Part shown: positions 22,434-34,000 of the stretch, piece after piece | Numbering within the stretch: position 1 is the stretch's first letter | Layout: each line of letters begins with the position of its first letter | From: Plicaturopsis crispa FD-325 SS-3 | Lineage: Eukaryota > Basidiomycota > Agaricomycetes > Amylocorticiales > Amylocorticiaceae | DNA length: 48,199 nt | NCBI GenBank assembly: GCA_000827205.1 | Contig: KN832554.1 | Location: forward strand, 1-48,199 | Direction: 5' to 3' | Made by a program: the position numbers and the translations under genes | Notes under the pieces: model-generated | Told to the model about the DNA's origin: nothing | The model's database searches: none | The model's input: only the letters and a program-made list of their open reading frames with translations

Positions 22434-23841
22434 TCAGGCTACCTCGTAGAAATCATCCTCGTCGGAGTCGTCAGTCGGAAAGGGCCGGAGAACCATTTTA
22501 CGGGGATCGACACGGGGGTACACGGTTTTAAGCTCGTGGAGAAAATCTTGCTGCTCCTCCTCAAGCGCATAGTATTTCCGAGCGACGCTATTTGCTCTCT
22601 CGTCAAAGCTATTATTTGTTTTAGTGGGATGGGCATACAAGTCCATGAGAAACACGCACGTCTTTGCCACCGCCGGACCAACTGAGGCATTGCCTGTGTC
22701 CGCTAAGGCAAGGAGCGTACGAAGGTGACGTTTGATTTCAGGCATGGACGTAACGTAGTGGAATTTCAATGCCGGCGAGATAAGAATCTCAAATTCCATG
22801 ACCGCATCAGAGAGATCGAGGCGGAGACACCAGTTATGAAGGGCTAGGTTATCGGTGTTGAGTTGACTACCCTCCGATGAACGAATTGCAGGACATTCCG
22901 CGCCCAGAGGGAGCGTCCACGTAAGCCGGTCTCCTAGCCAGCGATCTCCGAGACCAAAAGAGGACCGCGGATCGTCTCTTTCCTGTCTTGAGAGCGTGGT
23001 CATCTTCCAGCCTCTACTAACATACTTGTCCCTGCCTTCTGTTTGCATGTGACTGGACGCGGCAGTAGGTGTGATTAGGGAGCGCCTTTCCTCAAAGGTG
23101 GCTTTGGGGTACAGAGAATACGCATTCGCAAAACTGATTAGATTCATGACGCATGCTAGGATGAGAATCAGCGCTCTTGAACAACGAAAAAGCAGCGGAT
23201 AAAGCGCATCACATACTTGAATGGAATCGTAGGATCGTCTCAACAGGGGTAAGGGAAGTAGCTATCAGCTGTACCTCGAGCTCTTCGGACAGCGCGGAAA
23301 TGGCAGGCTTCACGAATGTGAACACGGCGCCCACACCACCAACAGAGCTGTAATCATCATCGAATGGATCCCCGAAAAATGTCCCGAGCCGGAACCGGGG
23401 GTCAGTAGGGTCTGTCGCCAGAAGTACATCGAGTACAGCTTTGAAAGATATCTTGCTCAGCGAGGGCCTCGGCCTGTACGAGTATCCCGCGCTATTGACG
23501 AGCCACTCCTCAATACTCAGCGCATATCGGCCCTCGACGTACAGATCGAGGTCTGATCCGGGGTAGACTGTCCTATCGAGGAACTGCAGCGCGCTCGATC
23601 CCGATATGAGCGTCCCCGTGCGCGCCTGCAGCTCTCGAAACTCGCGCGGATCGCGAAAGAACCGCTTCAGATGGCGGTCGATATCGTACGCAATCTGCCA
23701 GAATCCCCTGACTGCGTCCCTTGCGTCGCGGCAGGTCCAGGAGAATCGAATGAGAGTGGCGGGGGAGAGCGCGGAGAAGATGATGTTGGACACAGGTGGG
23801 TTTGCGAGGATGTACTCGAAGAAAACCGGGCCTGGCGCCAT
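22434..23841 (-). CDS. F-box-like family protein with nucleotidyltransferase-like GS/DxD signature, copy 1
   Basis: Three exons (23841-23217, 23155-22660, 22608-22434) encode 431 residues. The N-terminal 45 residues (NIIFSALSPATLIRFSWTCR) resemble an F-box-like helix pair. The conserved core reads ARTGTLISGSSALQFLDR and then GSDLDLYVEG: G81-S82 followed by D97-x-D99, the pattern of Pol-beta-type nucleotidyltransferases. The place where a third acidic residue is expected reads E-V-Q191-L-I. The C-terminal half begins 'CVMNLISFANAYSLYPKATFEERR' in the family and includes 'GDRWLGDRLTWTLPL'. The last intron is 51 bp and in frame, so retention gives 448 residues; its site matches the paralogue's intron. 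An upstream exon cannot be excluded. The gene is next to paralogues on the same strand. Function is unknown. Confidence 0.78.
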
Positions 23842-24410
23842 AGCTCCTGCTGTACAATTGTCAATGCATCCGTAGGGAGCTCTGATCTCGGTACCATCAC
23901 TTACCTGCAGTCAGTGAAATATATATGTGGTACAAGCAGCGAGCAGTGGTAGTACGCCTTGTACTGATCGCGGCAGATCCGGAACGATCAATGGCTTAGT
24001 AATTTTGGCTAGCTACTCACTCAGGCAGCGTGAAGCAAACAGGAAAGAGATACAGTACCGATGATGTATATATTGAGGTTTGCAGGACGCAAGTCGTGGA
24101 GGAAGAACGAGAACTGAAAGACTCGAGATGCTCGGGGCCGCGCGCTAGCTTTCACGCGCATCCGATCCGACAAGCAGCCACACGAAACCGGTTCAGATCC
24201 TCTGCACCGTGTCTTGGAAGCTGTATGAACTAAACGCATTGAAGGAGACCGAGAGATAAATAGATTAAGCAGATAAACTAATACAGTACTATAAGGCGAC
24301 GTCGGGAACTGTTGGAAGGTCGCCGGGCGTCCCAGTCAACAGAACAAGCACCACGACGGCGGACACCGATTTTCGAGGGGCAGCGAAAGGCCACTGTGGT
24401 TCGCATTGCA
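23842..24410. other. Spacer between tandem paralogues
   Basis: 569 bp hold the promoter side of copy 1 and the 3' flank of copy 2. No separate gene was seen. Confidence 0.5.
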
Positions 24411-25721
24411 TCATTGAAAGCGCCGCTTCCCGTCCAGCCACGCGTAGCCTTCTTTGAGCCAAGACTTGACCTTGGCGTCGAGGCTGGAAGCAAGTGCTTG
24501 AAGTTAGATATCGGAGTCCCATAGCAAAGTAAAATAACACGCACAAAAACTGTCCCCGACCACGGCTATCCGTCTCCCTTAACGTCGAGCACAGGTCTTT
24601 CACCAGCGCCGCAATACCCGCCACATAATTGTGCTGCATGCTCGGCGTCGACAACACCGCAAACTGCATCTCCGCATTGCGATCGCTGTCCTTCCCGAGG
24701 ATCCAATTATGGATAGCCAAATTATCGTCGAAGACGAAATCGGACGGGCACCCCGGTGGTGGCGTTAGCTGCAGCGTCGAGGTGTCGAGGGGAAGTGTCC
24801 AGGTCTGCGAATCGCCTAGCCAGCGGTCGCCGAGGCGGAAGGAGGAGTTGGGGTAGCGTACGTCGGGCGGGATTTTCTCGAGCATTTTCCAGCCTCTGTC
24901 GGCGTACTTTTTGCGGCCTGCCTCTTGCTTGGGACCGGCGGTGGCTACGATGAGGGCGCGTCGCTCCTCGAACGTCGCCTTGGGATACAGCGAATACGCG
25001 TTTTCGAAACTTATGATGTTCATAACGCACGCTAAATGGACAAACAGAAACTCAGTTCGAAGTAATACACGTTGAATGGGAAAATGACGTTACTAGAGTG
25101 GAACTGCAATATGATCTCCATGGGAGTCAGCGTCGCAGTTATGAGCTGAATCTTCAGAGCCTCCGACACGCCCGGCACCTCCGGTTTTGTAAAGTTGAAA
25201 ACCATGCCCACCCCGCGCATGAAATACCACCCCGGATTCGACTGCGGCAAAAAGTCCGCCTCCTCAGGCAGCGGATCCTCCCCCTCCAGCCTCACCTTCA
25301 AACTCTCCTCAAACGTCCCGCTCTGCTTCGCGCTCGGCTCAAACCTCCACCCGCTCCCTCCAAGCCACTCCCCCACCTCGGACGCATGCCTACCTTCGAC
25401 GTATAGATCCAGATCCGAGTCGGCGTAGAACGTGCGGTCGAGGAATTGGAGCGCGTTGGAGCCGGAGATGAGCGTGCCTGTGCGCGCTTGGAGCGCGCGG
25501 AAGACGCGCGGGTGGGGGAAGAAGCGCGTGAGGTGGCGGTCGATGGAGTAGGCGATGCGGGAGTAGGACTGCACGGCGCGGCGGGCGCGGGTGGAGGTGC
25601 GCGAGAAACGGACGAGTGAGGCGGGGGAGAGGGCGGAGAAGACTTTGTCGGAGATGGATGGGTTGCTGAGGAGCATGTGGTAAAAGTTTTCGGGCGTGCT
25701 CTGCTTGCGAGTGGCAGGCAT
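24411..25721 (-). CDS. F-box-like family protein with nucleotidyltransferase-like GS/DxD signature, copy 2
   Basis: Three exons (25721-25094, 25031-24545, 24483-24411) encode 395 residues. The start MPATRKQSTPENFYHMLL was chosen because the decayed third copy has a matching segment; an in-frame ATG also lies at 25775. F-box-like start: VFSALSPASLVRFSR. Core: TGTLISGSNALQFLDR with G87-S88, then DSDLDLYV with D103 and D105; the third-acid place is K-I-Q192-L-I. Both introns sit at the same places and phases as in copy 1 (A|C join before CVMN, and TT|C before LDAKVKSWL). The C-terminus is shorter than copy 1, ending DGKRRFQ, and lacks copy 1's acidic tail. A tandem duplicate of the preceding gene; role unknown. 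Confidence 0.78.
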
Positions 25722-26399
25722 AGAGCCAGAGTACATGGGTGTATCCCGCATCATAAGTACTGGATAGCGAGTCATAGCTGGCTTATGTCAATCTCTTGGA
25801 AGGAAGAATGTGAGTTGAGTTGACAGGAGGCCAAATGCGCACGCAAATTTGGCTAAGCTAGACACGCACCACAAGCTCCGAGGACCCAACTGCATATTTC
25901 ACGGTCAAACGCGACTGACTATGCACGGTCAGTAGGATGTTCGAGGCTTCACTGATAAAAGCAAGTGGTTGAAGATGGTGGGAGGAGGCAAGACGCGTCG
26001 AACGCGTTTCGGGTGGCGCTAACTGAGTCAATTGCCTCTCGGACTCAACGCTCAGTATCATTCTTGACGGCCACCTCAGCAATTCCACTTCAGACTGAGA
26101 AGTTGACAGCGAGAGTGGAAATAATTATGATTGCACAATGGACGAGACATATATAAGTAGGGCCTGAAATTGACGAATGCAAGACGAAAAGATCTGGAGA
26201 CCGCAGCGCGTGCCCGGCGCGCGTATGACTACAGCCATATCCCAAGCAACTGTACAGCCTGCAGAAAGCGCGCATGGAGCAATGCCTTCATTCGAGGGGG
26301 TGAAAATACAGCATCTATTGCAAGGGGAGTATCTCCAGGAGAAAGAGATAAAGCGTACCTGGCACTTATTCACGGACTATGACCAGACTCTCCGGAGTC
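25722..26399. other. Spacer with no recognised gene
   Basis: This is upstream of copy 2. It has AT-rich, low-information sequence and no family-like frame. Confidence 0.45.
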
Positions 26400-26750
26400 T
26401 CTGCAGTGCAATGCTCGAGACACGGGCTCGATCGATGTGTAGTCCAGCGGAACCGTCCACACTTGGGTGTCACCGATCCAGCGATAGCCGGAGCGGAAAC
26501 GCACGCGGTTGCGTCAAGAAATGCGTGGTGTTTGCGTGAGGTGGCAGCTGATATCGCAGGCGCAAGGGTTCGGAGGCATGTACCACAAAGCAAGCGTGGC
26601 GTTATGTGAGTGAAACTGGGACAAGCGTAGCAGGGGAGAGGGCCCAGAGGACTTGCTTGGATATGGAGGGCTGATGGAGGGGTTGCAGAGCAAGAGCTGG
26701 AAGAGATCTTCGGGCGTGGCTTCCTTGGGCGCAACTCGGGGGCGCATCTG
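26400..26750 (-). pseudogene. Decayed third copy of the F-box-like/NTase-like family
   Basis: On the minus strand, 'APKEATPEDLFQLLLCNPSIS' near 26745-26670 matches the N-terminus of copy 2 (STPENFYHMLLSNPSIS), and after a frame change 'KQVLWALSPATLV' matches 'DKVFSALSPASLV'. Further on, 'FRSGYRWIGDTQVWTVPLD' (about 26520-26440) matches 'FRLGDRWLGDSQTWTLPLD'. Nearly all of the central GS/DxD core is missing, so this is a truncated, frameshifted relic of a third tandem gene. Confidence 0.8.
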
Positions 26751-27579
26751 AGGATGATACCATGCGGGGACGTGTCTGAGAGCCAGATGACTTATGTCTT
26801 TTTAAGGCAACATAGAGGACGAAGGCAATGGTGGTCGGGAAGAGTTCGAAGACGCGTCGCGTCCAAATCGGGCGGCAAAGTATTCGCGCAACGATTTGAC
26901 CCCGACCACCGTCGCGACCCCGAAGGCAAGGTTCTACGATCACAACGACTCGCCTGGCAGCGTTCAGCTTCAGCGACTACTATCACGATGCCAAAGGTAC
27001 GCTAGTCAGACCCTGGCTAACCTTTAGGACAGGTCATGGCGTACGCCGTGTCAAAGCGTTCGAGGTCAACTTTGGCACCTGTACGCGTAACGCGGAACCG
27101 CAGACGCATGTTCATTGCTCAGCTCTGCAAACTGGTTGTGCGGCACAGAACTGTGTGAAAATGGCAGTGAGTGCTCCGTTACTCTGCGCTGAATCGCTAA
27201 CGAGTCTATTTAGCGCCATCAGAGACGAGAAAGCATTAGTCGCGATGCACTCACTGTATGACTGCGAGATGCTGGTTCGCAATGTGCGATAGCACCGTCA
27301 ACATGTACGGGGTACTTGGAATACGGAGCAAACCTATATACGCTCTGTGTGCCAAAGCTTTTTTGTCCTGATATTGGACCGTCCATGTAGCTAATTTCGT
27401 CAATTTATTCACAAAGAGAACAACACTGAAATTTTTTTTGCTAGGACCTCTTGCCGCTTTGTCGCTTAGCGAAATTTTGAGACGCCCATTGTTGCTCCTT
27501 TTTGGGCCATGCGCAACCACAAACCCGTCGTTCGTACGCACTCCTCTTGTTCTTTCACACCGTCAACAACCTTCACAAA
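26751..27579. other. Intergenic, promoter side of the first FunK1 gene
   Basis: No family-like frame was seen in these 830 bp. A T-rich run (TTTTTTTT) near 27432 lies about 150 bp before the kinase start codon. Confidence 0.5.
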
Positions 27580-29786
27580 ATGTCTGCCGCCACTGCACTC
27601 GCAGAACAAGGAAGCTCAAGTGCGCCAATGCCCGTCATCCAGCCTGCCGACAGACCGTCCATATTCGCAGAGATGCGCGTGAACGGTCTGTGGGTCGATG
27701 GCGGGCACGAGTTCCTCGAGCAGTTCGCCAACAAGAGCGCCGTCAACGACTGCATCCGCCGTGCTTGCCCCCAGACTCCCGATCGAGCGATCGCCCACTT
27801 CTTACAGACTTATCCAGGATACTCGATGGAGGACAAGCGGTGGACCAACATCCCCCCGCGTGCAGCGATCCACGATGACCTCTACGGCCCCACCGACAAA
27901 CTCATAAACGACATCCTCACCCACTTCCAGCTCTCCGACCTCAGACGCTCCGAAGACACCCACGACCTGCACTTCCCGCCCGTCATTGACGGTGAGGGCC
28001 ACCTGAAGACCTCGCCCGACCACATGATCCTCGGCGTCGGCCGCTCCATCTCCCCCTTCCCCACCCTCCCCCCCGCGGGCCCCCACGCCACCTACGCCCA
28101 ATGTGTCTCCGTCATCGACCACGCGCGCGACGTCGACTGCACCGGCGCCATCGACGGCCCGCTCTCCTGCGCCGGCGCGCGGCAGCACTGGATCCGCCTC
28201 AACCGCCTCGCGCTCTACGCGCGCGAACTCCTCCGCCCGTCCAACGCCAGGCGCTTCGCGTACGGCGCGCTGATGACCGAGACGCGCGTGACGCTCGCGA
28301 TGTGCGACCGCGCGGGCGGGATGGTCGCGCCCGCGGTCAACTTCCACGAGCAGCCGGCGACGTTCGTGAGGATCGTGCTCGCGCTGTGTCTGGACGATGA
28401 GAGGGAGCTGGGGTACGATACGGATGTGTTCTGGGAGGACGGGCAGCGGTGTATCCGCACGGTTTCTCCGGTGGACGGGGGAAAGCGAGCGATGTATAGG
28501 CTGCAGAATCACGGCCAGCCGCTGAGCCCGCGGGAGGCGCCGTGTATACTCGGGCGCGGGGCGGCGGTGTGGAAGGGCTGGCTCGACGGGGTGCTGTATA
28601 TTATCAAGGACTCGTGGTTCGCCCCGTACGAACGCGCGGAGTGGCAGACGCTTTCGGTCCTTGCGGGGCTGGACGGCGTGGGGCAGATGCTGGGCAGCGA
28701 CTGTGATCCCGACTTCACGATCTCTCGTCAGCGCCCCGGGAACGATGTGGATGTGCTCTCGCCTTTTTTTGAGTGCTCCCATCCGAAAGGGTGTGGTAGT
28801 GTCTGCAACGTCATCCAGGACTATGCGTTCTCTCGCGTCGTCCTCGAGCAATACGGTCCTCGGCTCGAGGAGTTCGACTCTGTGTTGCAGCTGATGTGTG
28901 CATTCTACGACGCTGTGGAAGGTGAGCACTGTTGCGTTGCCTTTTCGTCTCAAGCTTACACGCGTTCTAGGTCACCGTAATATGTTCAGGAAAGGCATCC
29001 TACACGGAGACATCAGCCCGGGCAACGTCTTGCTCGGCTCCACGGACTTGACCAAAGTCGGCCAGCGTGGTCGCCTCATCGACATGGACCTCGCGCTGTC
29101 CTTGGAAGAGGCCCAAGCGGTCTCAAAAACTTCGATAGCAGTAAGCAAGATTTTCCCCCATCTCCTCCCGTACCTCACTGACCCAATATCCCCAGGGCAC
29201 ACCCGGCTTCGAGTCCCTCCTCACCCTCCAAGGCGGCTGGACGCCCGACCACTCCGACGACCTCGAATCCTTCTTCTGGCTCCTCGCCTGGATCCTCAAC
29301 AGACTCTCCGCCCCACACACCCCGCGCCGCCCCCGCCCGCCCTTCCTAGCCGGCTGGGACCACGACTCCCGGCGCGTCTCCCTCGCCGCCAAGCTCCGAT
29401 TCCTCCGCCCGCGCAAACTCGCGCCGTGCGGGTTCGGGCCGGTGGTGCAGGAGCTGCTGCAGGGCCTGCGGGATTTCGCGTGGGCGCGGTATGCGAGGAA
29501 GGTCAAGGTGCAGGGGACGAGTGTGCAGGAGGAGTATGATGTGGTGCGGCTCGGGCAGGGAGAAGAGTTCTTGGGGACGACGGCGGAGGAGGATTATGAG
29601 GAGTTTCTGGGCATTGTGCGCGCTGCGATTAGGAAGCAGGCTAGGGTTGAGTCGCGGGGTGATGTAGAGGCGGCGACCCCGGCCCCGGCCCCGAGGGTGA
29701 AGCGCAGGGCCCCGGAGAGCGACGACGAGGGAGACTCTGCGCCTCCCAAGAAGCGCGGACCTCGTGTGCGGCGGCGCGCCGCCTAA
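27580..29786 (+). CDS. FunK1-type fungal protein kinase, copy A
   Basis: Three exons (27580-28921, 28971-29140, 29196-29786) encode 700 residues. FunK1 proteins form an expanded Agaricomycete kinase-like family (Pkinase_fungal) with a long N-terminal region before the lobes. Visible elements: YIIKDSW with the probable ATP-binding Lys near residue 343, catalytic loop HGDISPGN around 459 (Gly in place of the HRD Arg), and DMD (485-487) in the DFG place, followed by GTPGFESL and the family's 'DDLESFFWLLAWI'. The C-terminus is basic (PPKKRGPRVRRR), a likely nuclear localisation signal. It is tail to tail with copy B, 380 bp apart, and codon use is GC-rich. The HGD/DMD changes may alter catalysis. 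Substrates are unknown. Confidence 0.88.
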
Positions 29787-30165
29787 ATGTATAGATACTC
29801 AGTGTTGTTCTTTGTAGGCTGTACAATGACGGTAGTCAACTTATATGATGTATTTTCTTTGGGTTCGTTAACGAGGCGTTTTGTCGACGGATTGCCCGCT
29901 CGCAGGGCATGAAGATCGTAAAGCGTCAACAATGTTGCAGCACGATAGCATCGTGCGTTCTGTGATATGCAAGGACGTGGGGGAGCTTTATTTGTCCACG
30001 AGAATGTAGATAACGAAGTCATAGCAATATACATATAGATGGAGTGTATATACGACGAGCATGAAGCCAAGAGCATGACGCGACGGAAAAGCAGGTCGAA
30101 CACATGTAAGTACAGCTACACGAAAACAGGAGAAATGGGAACGGAAAAATGATGAAGGCCGCACA
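29787..30165. other. Shared 3' flank of convergent kinases A and B
   Basis: The sequence around 30020-30065 (ACATATAGATGGAGTGTATA, followed by a CGACGA run) recurs near 33185-33215 beyond pseudogene copy C. The 3' flank was therefore duplicated with the kinase. Confidence 0.7.
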
Positions 30166-32872
30166 TTAATAGTGCGAACCGTCACTGCTTTCGTCGTCCT
30201 CGTTCTTGTAAGTCGTGACCTTCCCTGGCCTGCTGGGCATTGCCCTTTGCTGCGAACTGGAGCCGGAAGCGTTACCAGAAGGCCGATAGTCGTCTGCGTG
30301 CGCTGTCGCGTTCTGGCGGCGTTTCTTTGTCTGCGAGGACCCGGCCGCGGACCCTGCGTTCACCTGGGCGGGGGCAGTCTTATCCTGTCGCTTGCGCTTT
30401 TTGGCGGGGCCGGACGTCGTGGGGCTGGCAGCAGTGACGCCCGTTGCAAGCGGCGAAGGCGACGCGCGGAAGGGAGGGCTTGTGGGACGGTCGGGCTCGT
30501 CGCCGAGCTCGTCGATAGCGCTCTGGATGATCCCCATGAATTTGGTGAAATCTTGGCTGGCCTTGTTCGAGTTCACGGGACTCGGTACCTCGTCGTTGAG
30601 GTCGACGAGGTTGTATGAGTGGATTTTCCGGAGGGCCTCCTCGCTCTCCTCGGGTTTGTGAGTTTTCAGAGATATGAACATGGTGTGACGCTTGGCCCGG
30701 TAGCGCTCCGCGCAGAACTCTGCGAGTTTCCCAATGAGATCGTCGAAGACAGGGCTAAACCATGCCGATACACGATAATACTGATATGTCTCGGTAAGGA
30801 AACGGTACTTTTCCGTCGCGACGGTGTGATCGGTACCGTCTTCCCATGCGCGGAGGAAGGCAGGCAGCTCCTTGTGTCGGTTGTGGGCGCTGATGTACAA
30901 GTGGCATATCCAGCAGAGCACGTAGAGAAAGGATTCCAGATCATCCTCGTGACTGTGGCACCAGGGGTCCCCTTCAAGCACGTTGATAGACTGGAACGCA
31001 CGTGTTCCCTATGTTTCGTGTCAGTGCCATATCAATACCGGTAGAGAGAGATGACATACAGTGCGCCAGTCACCCTGTAGGGCGTGATCCCGGTGGATCT
31101 TGATCGCGAGGTCGAGGTCGATAAGGATCCCGCGATTCCCCGCCACATCAAGAGCGTCTGAACCGAGCAAGATGTTGTTCTTGCTGATATCGCGGTGAAG
31201 GATTTTCTTCTTCCATAGGTTCCAGTGGCCTGTGGACACAATCAGTCAGTATAAGTGCTGTTTTCAGTGCATGCTACGCACCATTGACGGCATCATACAG
31301 CGCGCATAGGAGCTGCTTCCGCGTGTTGAATTTCTCGAGCGGGCGGCCATAGGACTCGAGAACGATGCGGGAGAATGTGCGGTCCGAAAGCACGGTACAG
31401 CACTCCTCGCATCGTGGAATGTGCTGGCACAGAGATGCCCAATTGACAGGTGTTCGCTTCGCCGCGTTGTCAGCCCCTGGTCGGATGCCGGAGATGGTGG
31501 CGTCGGCGCTCTCATCGTACGCGAAGATTTTGCCTACGCCATCCTCGGACCGGACGATCTCGAGGAGTTCCCACTCCTTCTCCCGGCCGTCGGGACGCCA
31601 GCAGTCCTTAATGACATAGATCTTATTCTCGTACTTCACTCGCCAGCAAGCTGCACCGCGTCCCCTGACGGTTTGCCGTGAGGCGAAAGGCTCTCTAGAC
31701 GGCCGGTCGTTCTGGTCGACGATGACATACTCCACCCGTGGTCCACCGGAGACCACGGGGGAGTCGACGGACGCCGCCGGTGCGGGGGCTAGTATCACGC
31801 GCACCGAGCCCTTGTTCCAGTAGATGTTTGTGTCGTACCCCAGTTCGGCCTCGTTGTCGAGGCACAGACCGAGGATTACGCGCACGAACGTGACTGGGTC
31901 CTCGTGGATGTTGACCCACGCGGAGGACATGACGCCGCAGCGATCGTAGAGGAGAATTCGGATGCGCGTCTGCGTGACGAGCGCGGTATACACAAAGCGC
32001 CGGCCTTGGTGCGAGACGAAGCACTCCCGCGCGTAGACGCCGAGCTGCACGCGGTTGTGCGCCATCCGCGAATCGACGGTGCTGTCTACCTTGAAATCGA
32101 TGACCGATGCGGCCTGTCTGTAAATGTGCTTCTGCACCGGATGGAGAGTGGCGGAGGACGGGGCTATGCTCTTGGAACCACACGCAATGACCGTGGCGTC
32201 CGGGCTGGTACGAAGCTCTGAGTGCTCTCCGAGGAGCACGTGAGGGAGGGAAACATTGTGAGTGTCGGCAACTCGTCGAACACCGTCGAGTTTGAAGTGT
32301 GAGAGGATGTCGCTGAAGATGCGGTTGAAGGGTGTGTTGAGCTCGTCCTCATGTGCTGGCAGTTGTGGGATCGTGGTCCATTTGCGCGTTGCATTGGAGT
32401 AGCCGGCGTAGTCGTTCAGAAAAGCGTCAACAGCTGCGCTCGCATCTGTGTGTGAGGCGGAAGCATTTCGCATGATGAGCCGATCGATGGCGTCCTTCTG
32501 GGCAAATCTGCTGATGAAATCCGCGCCGCCGTCTACCCAAGCACCCTCGAGCTCCGCTTTCATATCTTCCTTCATCTGTTCGACGGTAGCGTATCCACGA
32601 GACGGTCCGTTAGAGCTCCTCTTCGCCGGAGTATCGGACACTTGAGGACGAGTTTGGGAGGTTGACTGCGACGCAGGGGGGCTTGAGGGTCTGAAACGTC
32701 AGCGTAGCCTTCAGTGACCTACAAAACGACTTGAAGCAGAAACCAGCAGAAAAACTACCCACTGATGCAAATGGTCCGATGGTGCGCTGGAAAGATGGCT
32801 TGACTGTGAAGCGGGGCCCTGAGTGTCGTCGACGGACGGACAGTAGCTGTCCGATTCGCTGGGAGTCGACAT
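30166..32872 (-). CDS. FunK1-type fungal protein kinase, copy B
   Basis: Four exons (32872-32763, 32690-31282, 31229-31060, 31008-30166) encode 843 residues. The start MSTPSESDSYCPS is fixed by a short first exon joined CA|A to the Ser/Pro/Thr linker. Kinase elements: YVIKDCW with Lys near 398, an intact HRDISKNN loop near 518, DLD (544-546), then GTRAFQS and 'HEDDLESFLYVLCWI'. The C-terminal tail is long, Ser-rich and basic, with PAKKRKR and TKKRRQ as likely nuclear signals. Introns 3 and 4 lie at the same places as in copy A. The complete HRD makes this the copy most likely to be active. The nearby copies C and D are closer to this gene than to copy A. Substrates are unknown. Confidence 0.9.
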
Positions 32873-33292
32873 GATGAGCAAAGAGAACAAGGAAAAGTTG
32901 GGGACAAGTAGTGGACTGTCTTACTGTGCGTTTTATAAAGAGGGTCGTGTTCGTGCCACCAAAACGTGTCAAGCTCGCTTTGGTATGCTGTGGACAATGA
33001 GGCAATGGACAGAAAATGGTGGAACAGAACGCGTTGAGAACGCGCGCCTTGAGGCTGATGTTTTTCTCACGACACTTTACGCTGAACGCGAGCTCTGGTC
33101 AGTACTTACCATCACAGCACTGCGTCACGGTCATACAAATATCGGACGGCCCGCTTCGACATAGCACATAGAAGCCAACATACATATAGAGTGTATATAC
33201 GACGAACATGAAGCGAGAAAGCAGCGACCTTTGTGGAAAGTGGTGAGGCCCATCAGTGGCAAACGGGGAAAGGTACAGGAGAGTCAGGCTCA
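32873..33292. other. Spacer between copy B and pseudogene copy C
   Basis: This contains the promoter side of copy B and the 3' flank of copy C. The segment near 33010-33035 (ATGGTGGAACAGAACG) recurs at about 34131-34146, upstream of copy C. Confidence 0.6.
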
Positions 33293-34000
33293 TCACCGAG
33301 TGCCTCGATAGCACTGGGAATTATACCCAGGAACTCGGTCTAATCCTCGCTTGCTACGAAGAGAGCTTCGCAAGTCCTTATTAAGGTCGACAAGATTATA
33401 CGCGTTGATCATCTGGACGGCTTCAGCCTGTTCTTGGGGATCGTAGTCGTCTGTATCATTCTTTGCCTTGTATCGCTCGACGCTTTCCGCAGAATGTGGC
33501 GAGGTCGCCGATGAGTTTGTGGAAGACGGACCGAAACCAGCGCGAGGCACGATGACGCCAGAAATGTCCCGTGAGGAACTCCCATTTCGCATCAGCAACT
33601 GCGATATCATTCCCGACTTCCCATGCAAAGAGGGATGAAGGGGGAGCCTTGCACCGATGGTAGGCGCTGTCGTACGGGAAGCAGATCCAGCAAAGGACCC
33701 AAAGAATGATTCTAGATCGTCCAGGTGATCGTGGCACTGGAAGGTCCGCGTTCCCTAGGTGCGGCATCAGTACGCTATAAGGATTGGAAGAGAAAGACAA
33801 CACACAGTGCGCCAGTCTCTCTCTACTAGGGCTTGCAAACGCCGAGCTACCTTTATCGCAAGGTCAAGATCACCACGATTGCCGCGCACGTCTCGGTTTT
33901 CCGATACAAGCAAGATGCTCTTCATACTAATTTACGATGAAGGATCTCGTTCTTCCACTTGTTCTAGTCGGATTCGCTAGGTGTCGACGCGATATGAGGA
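33293..34000 (-). pseudogene. FunK1 kinase pseudogene, copy C
   Basis: The minus strand matches the C-terminal part of copy B in pieces: 'SENRDVRGNRGDLDLAIKV' (DLD region), 'GTRTFQ', 'HDHLDDLESFF', 'VLCWICFPYDSAYHR', 'RWFRSVFHKLIGDLATFC' and 'NAYNLVDLNKDL'. The pieces lie in different frames with at least two shifts, a catalytic-loop segment interrupted by a stop, and a small deletion after GTRTFQ. The N-terminal two thirds of the gene are absent. It is a tandem duplicate that has decayed. Confidence 0.85.

Noticed and set aside
27802-28953. 383-codon minus-strand frame opposite FunK1 copy A
   Set aside because: Antisense shadow; the plus strand has the kinase motifs and correct splice sites.
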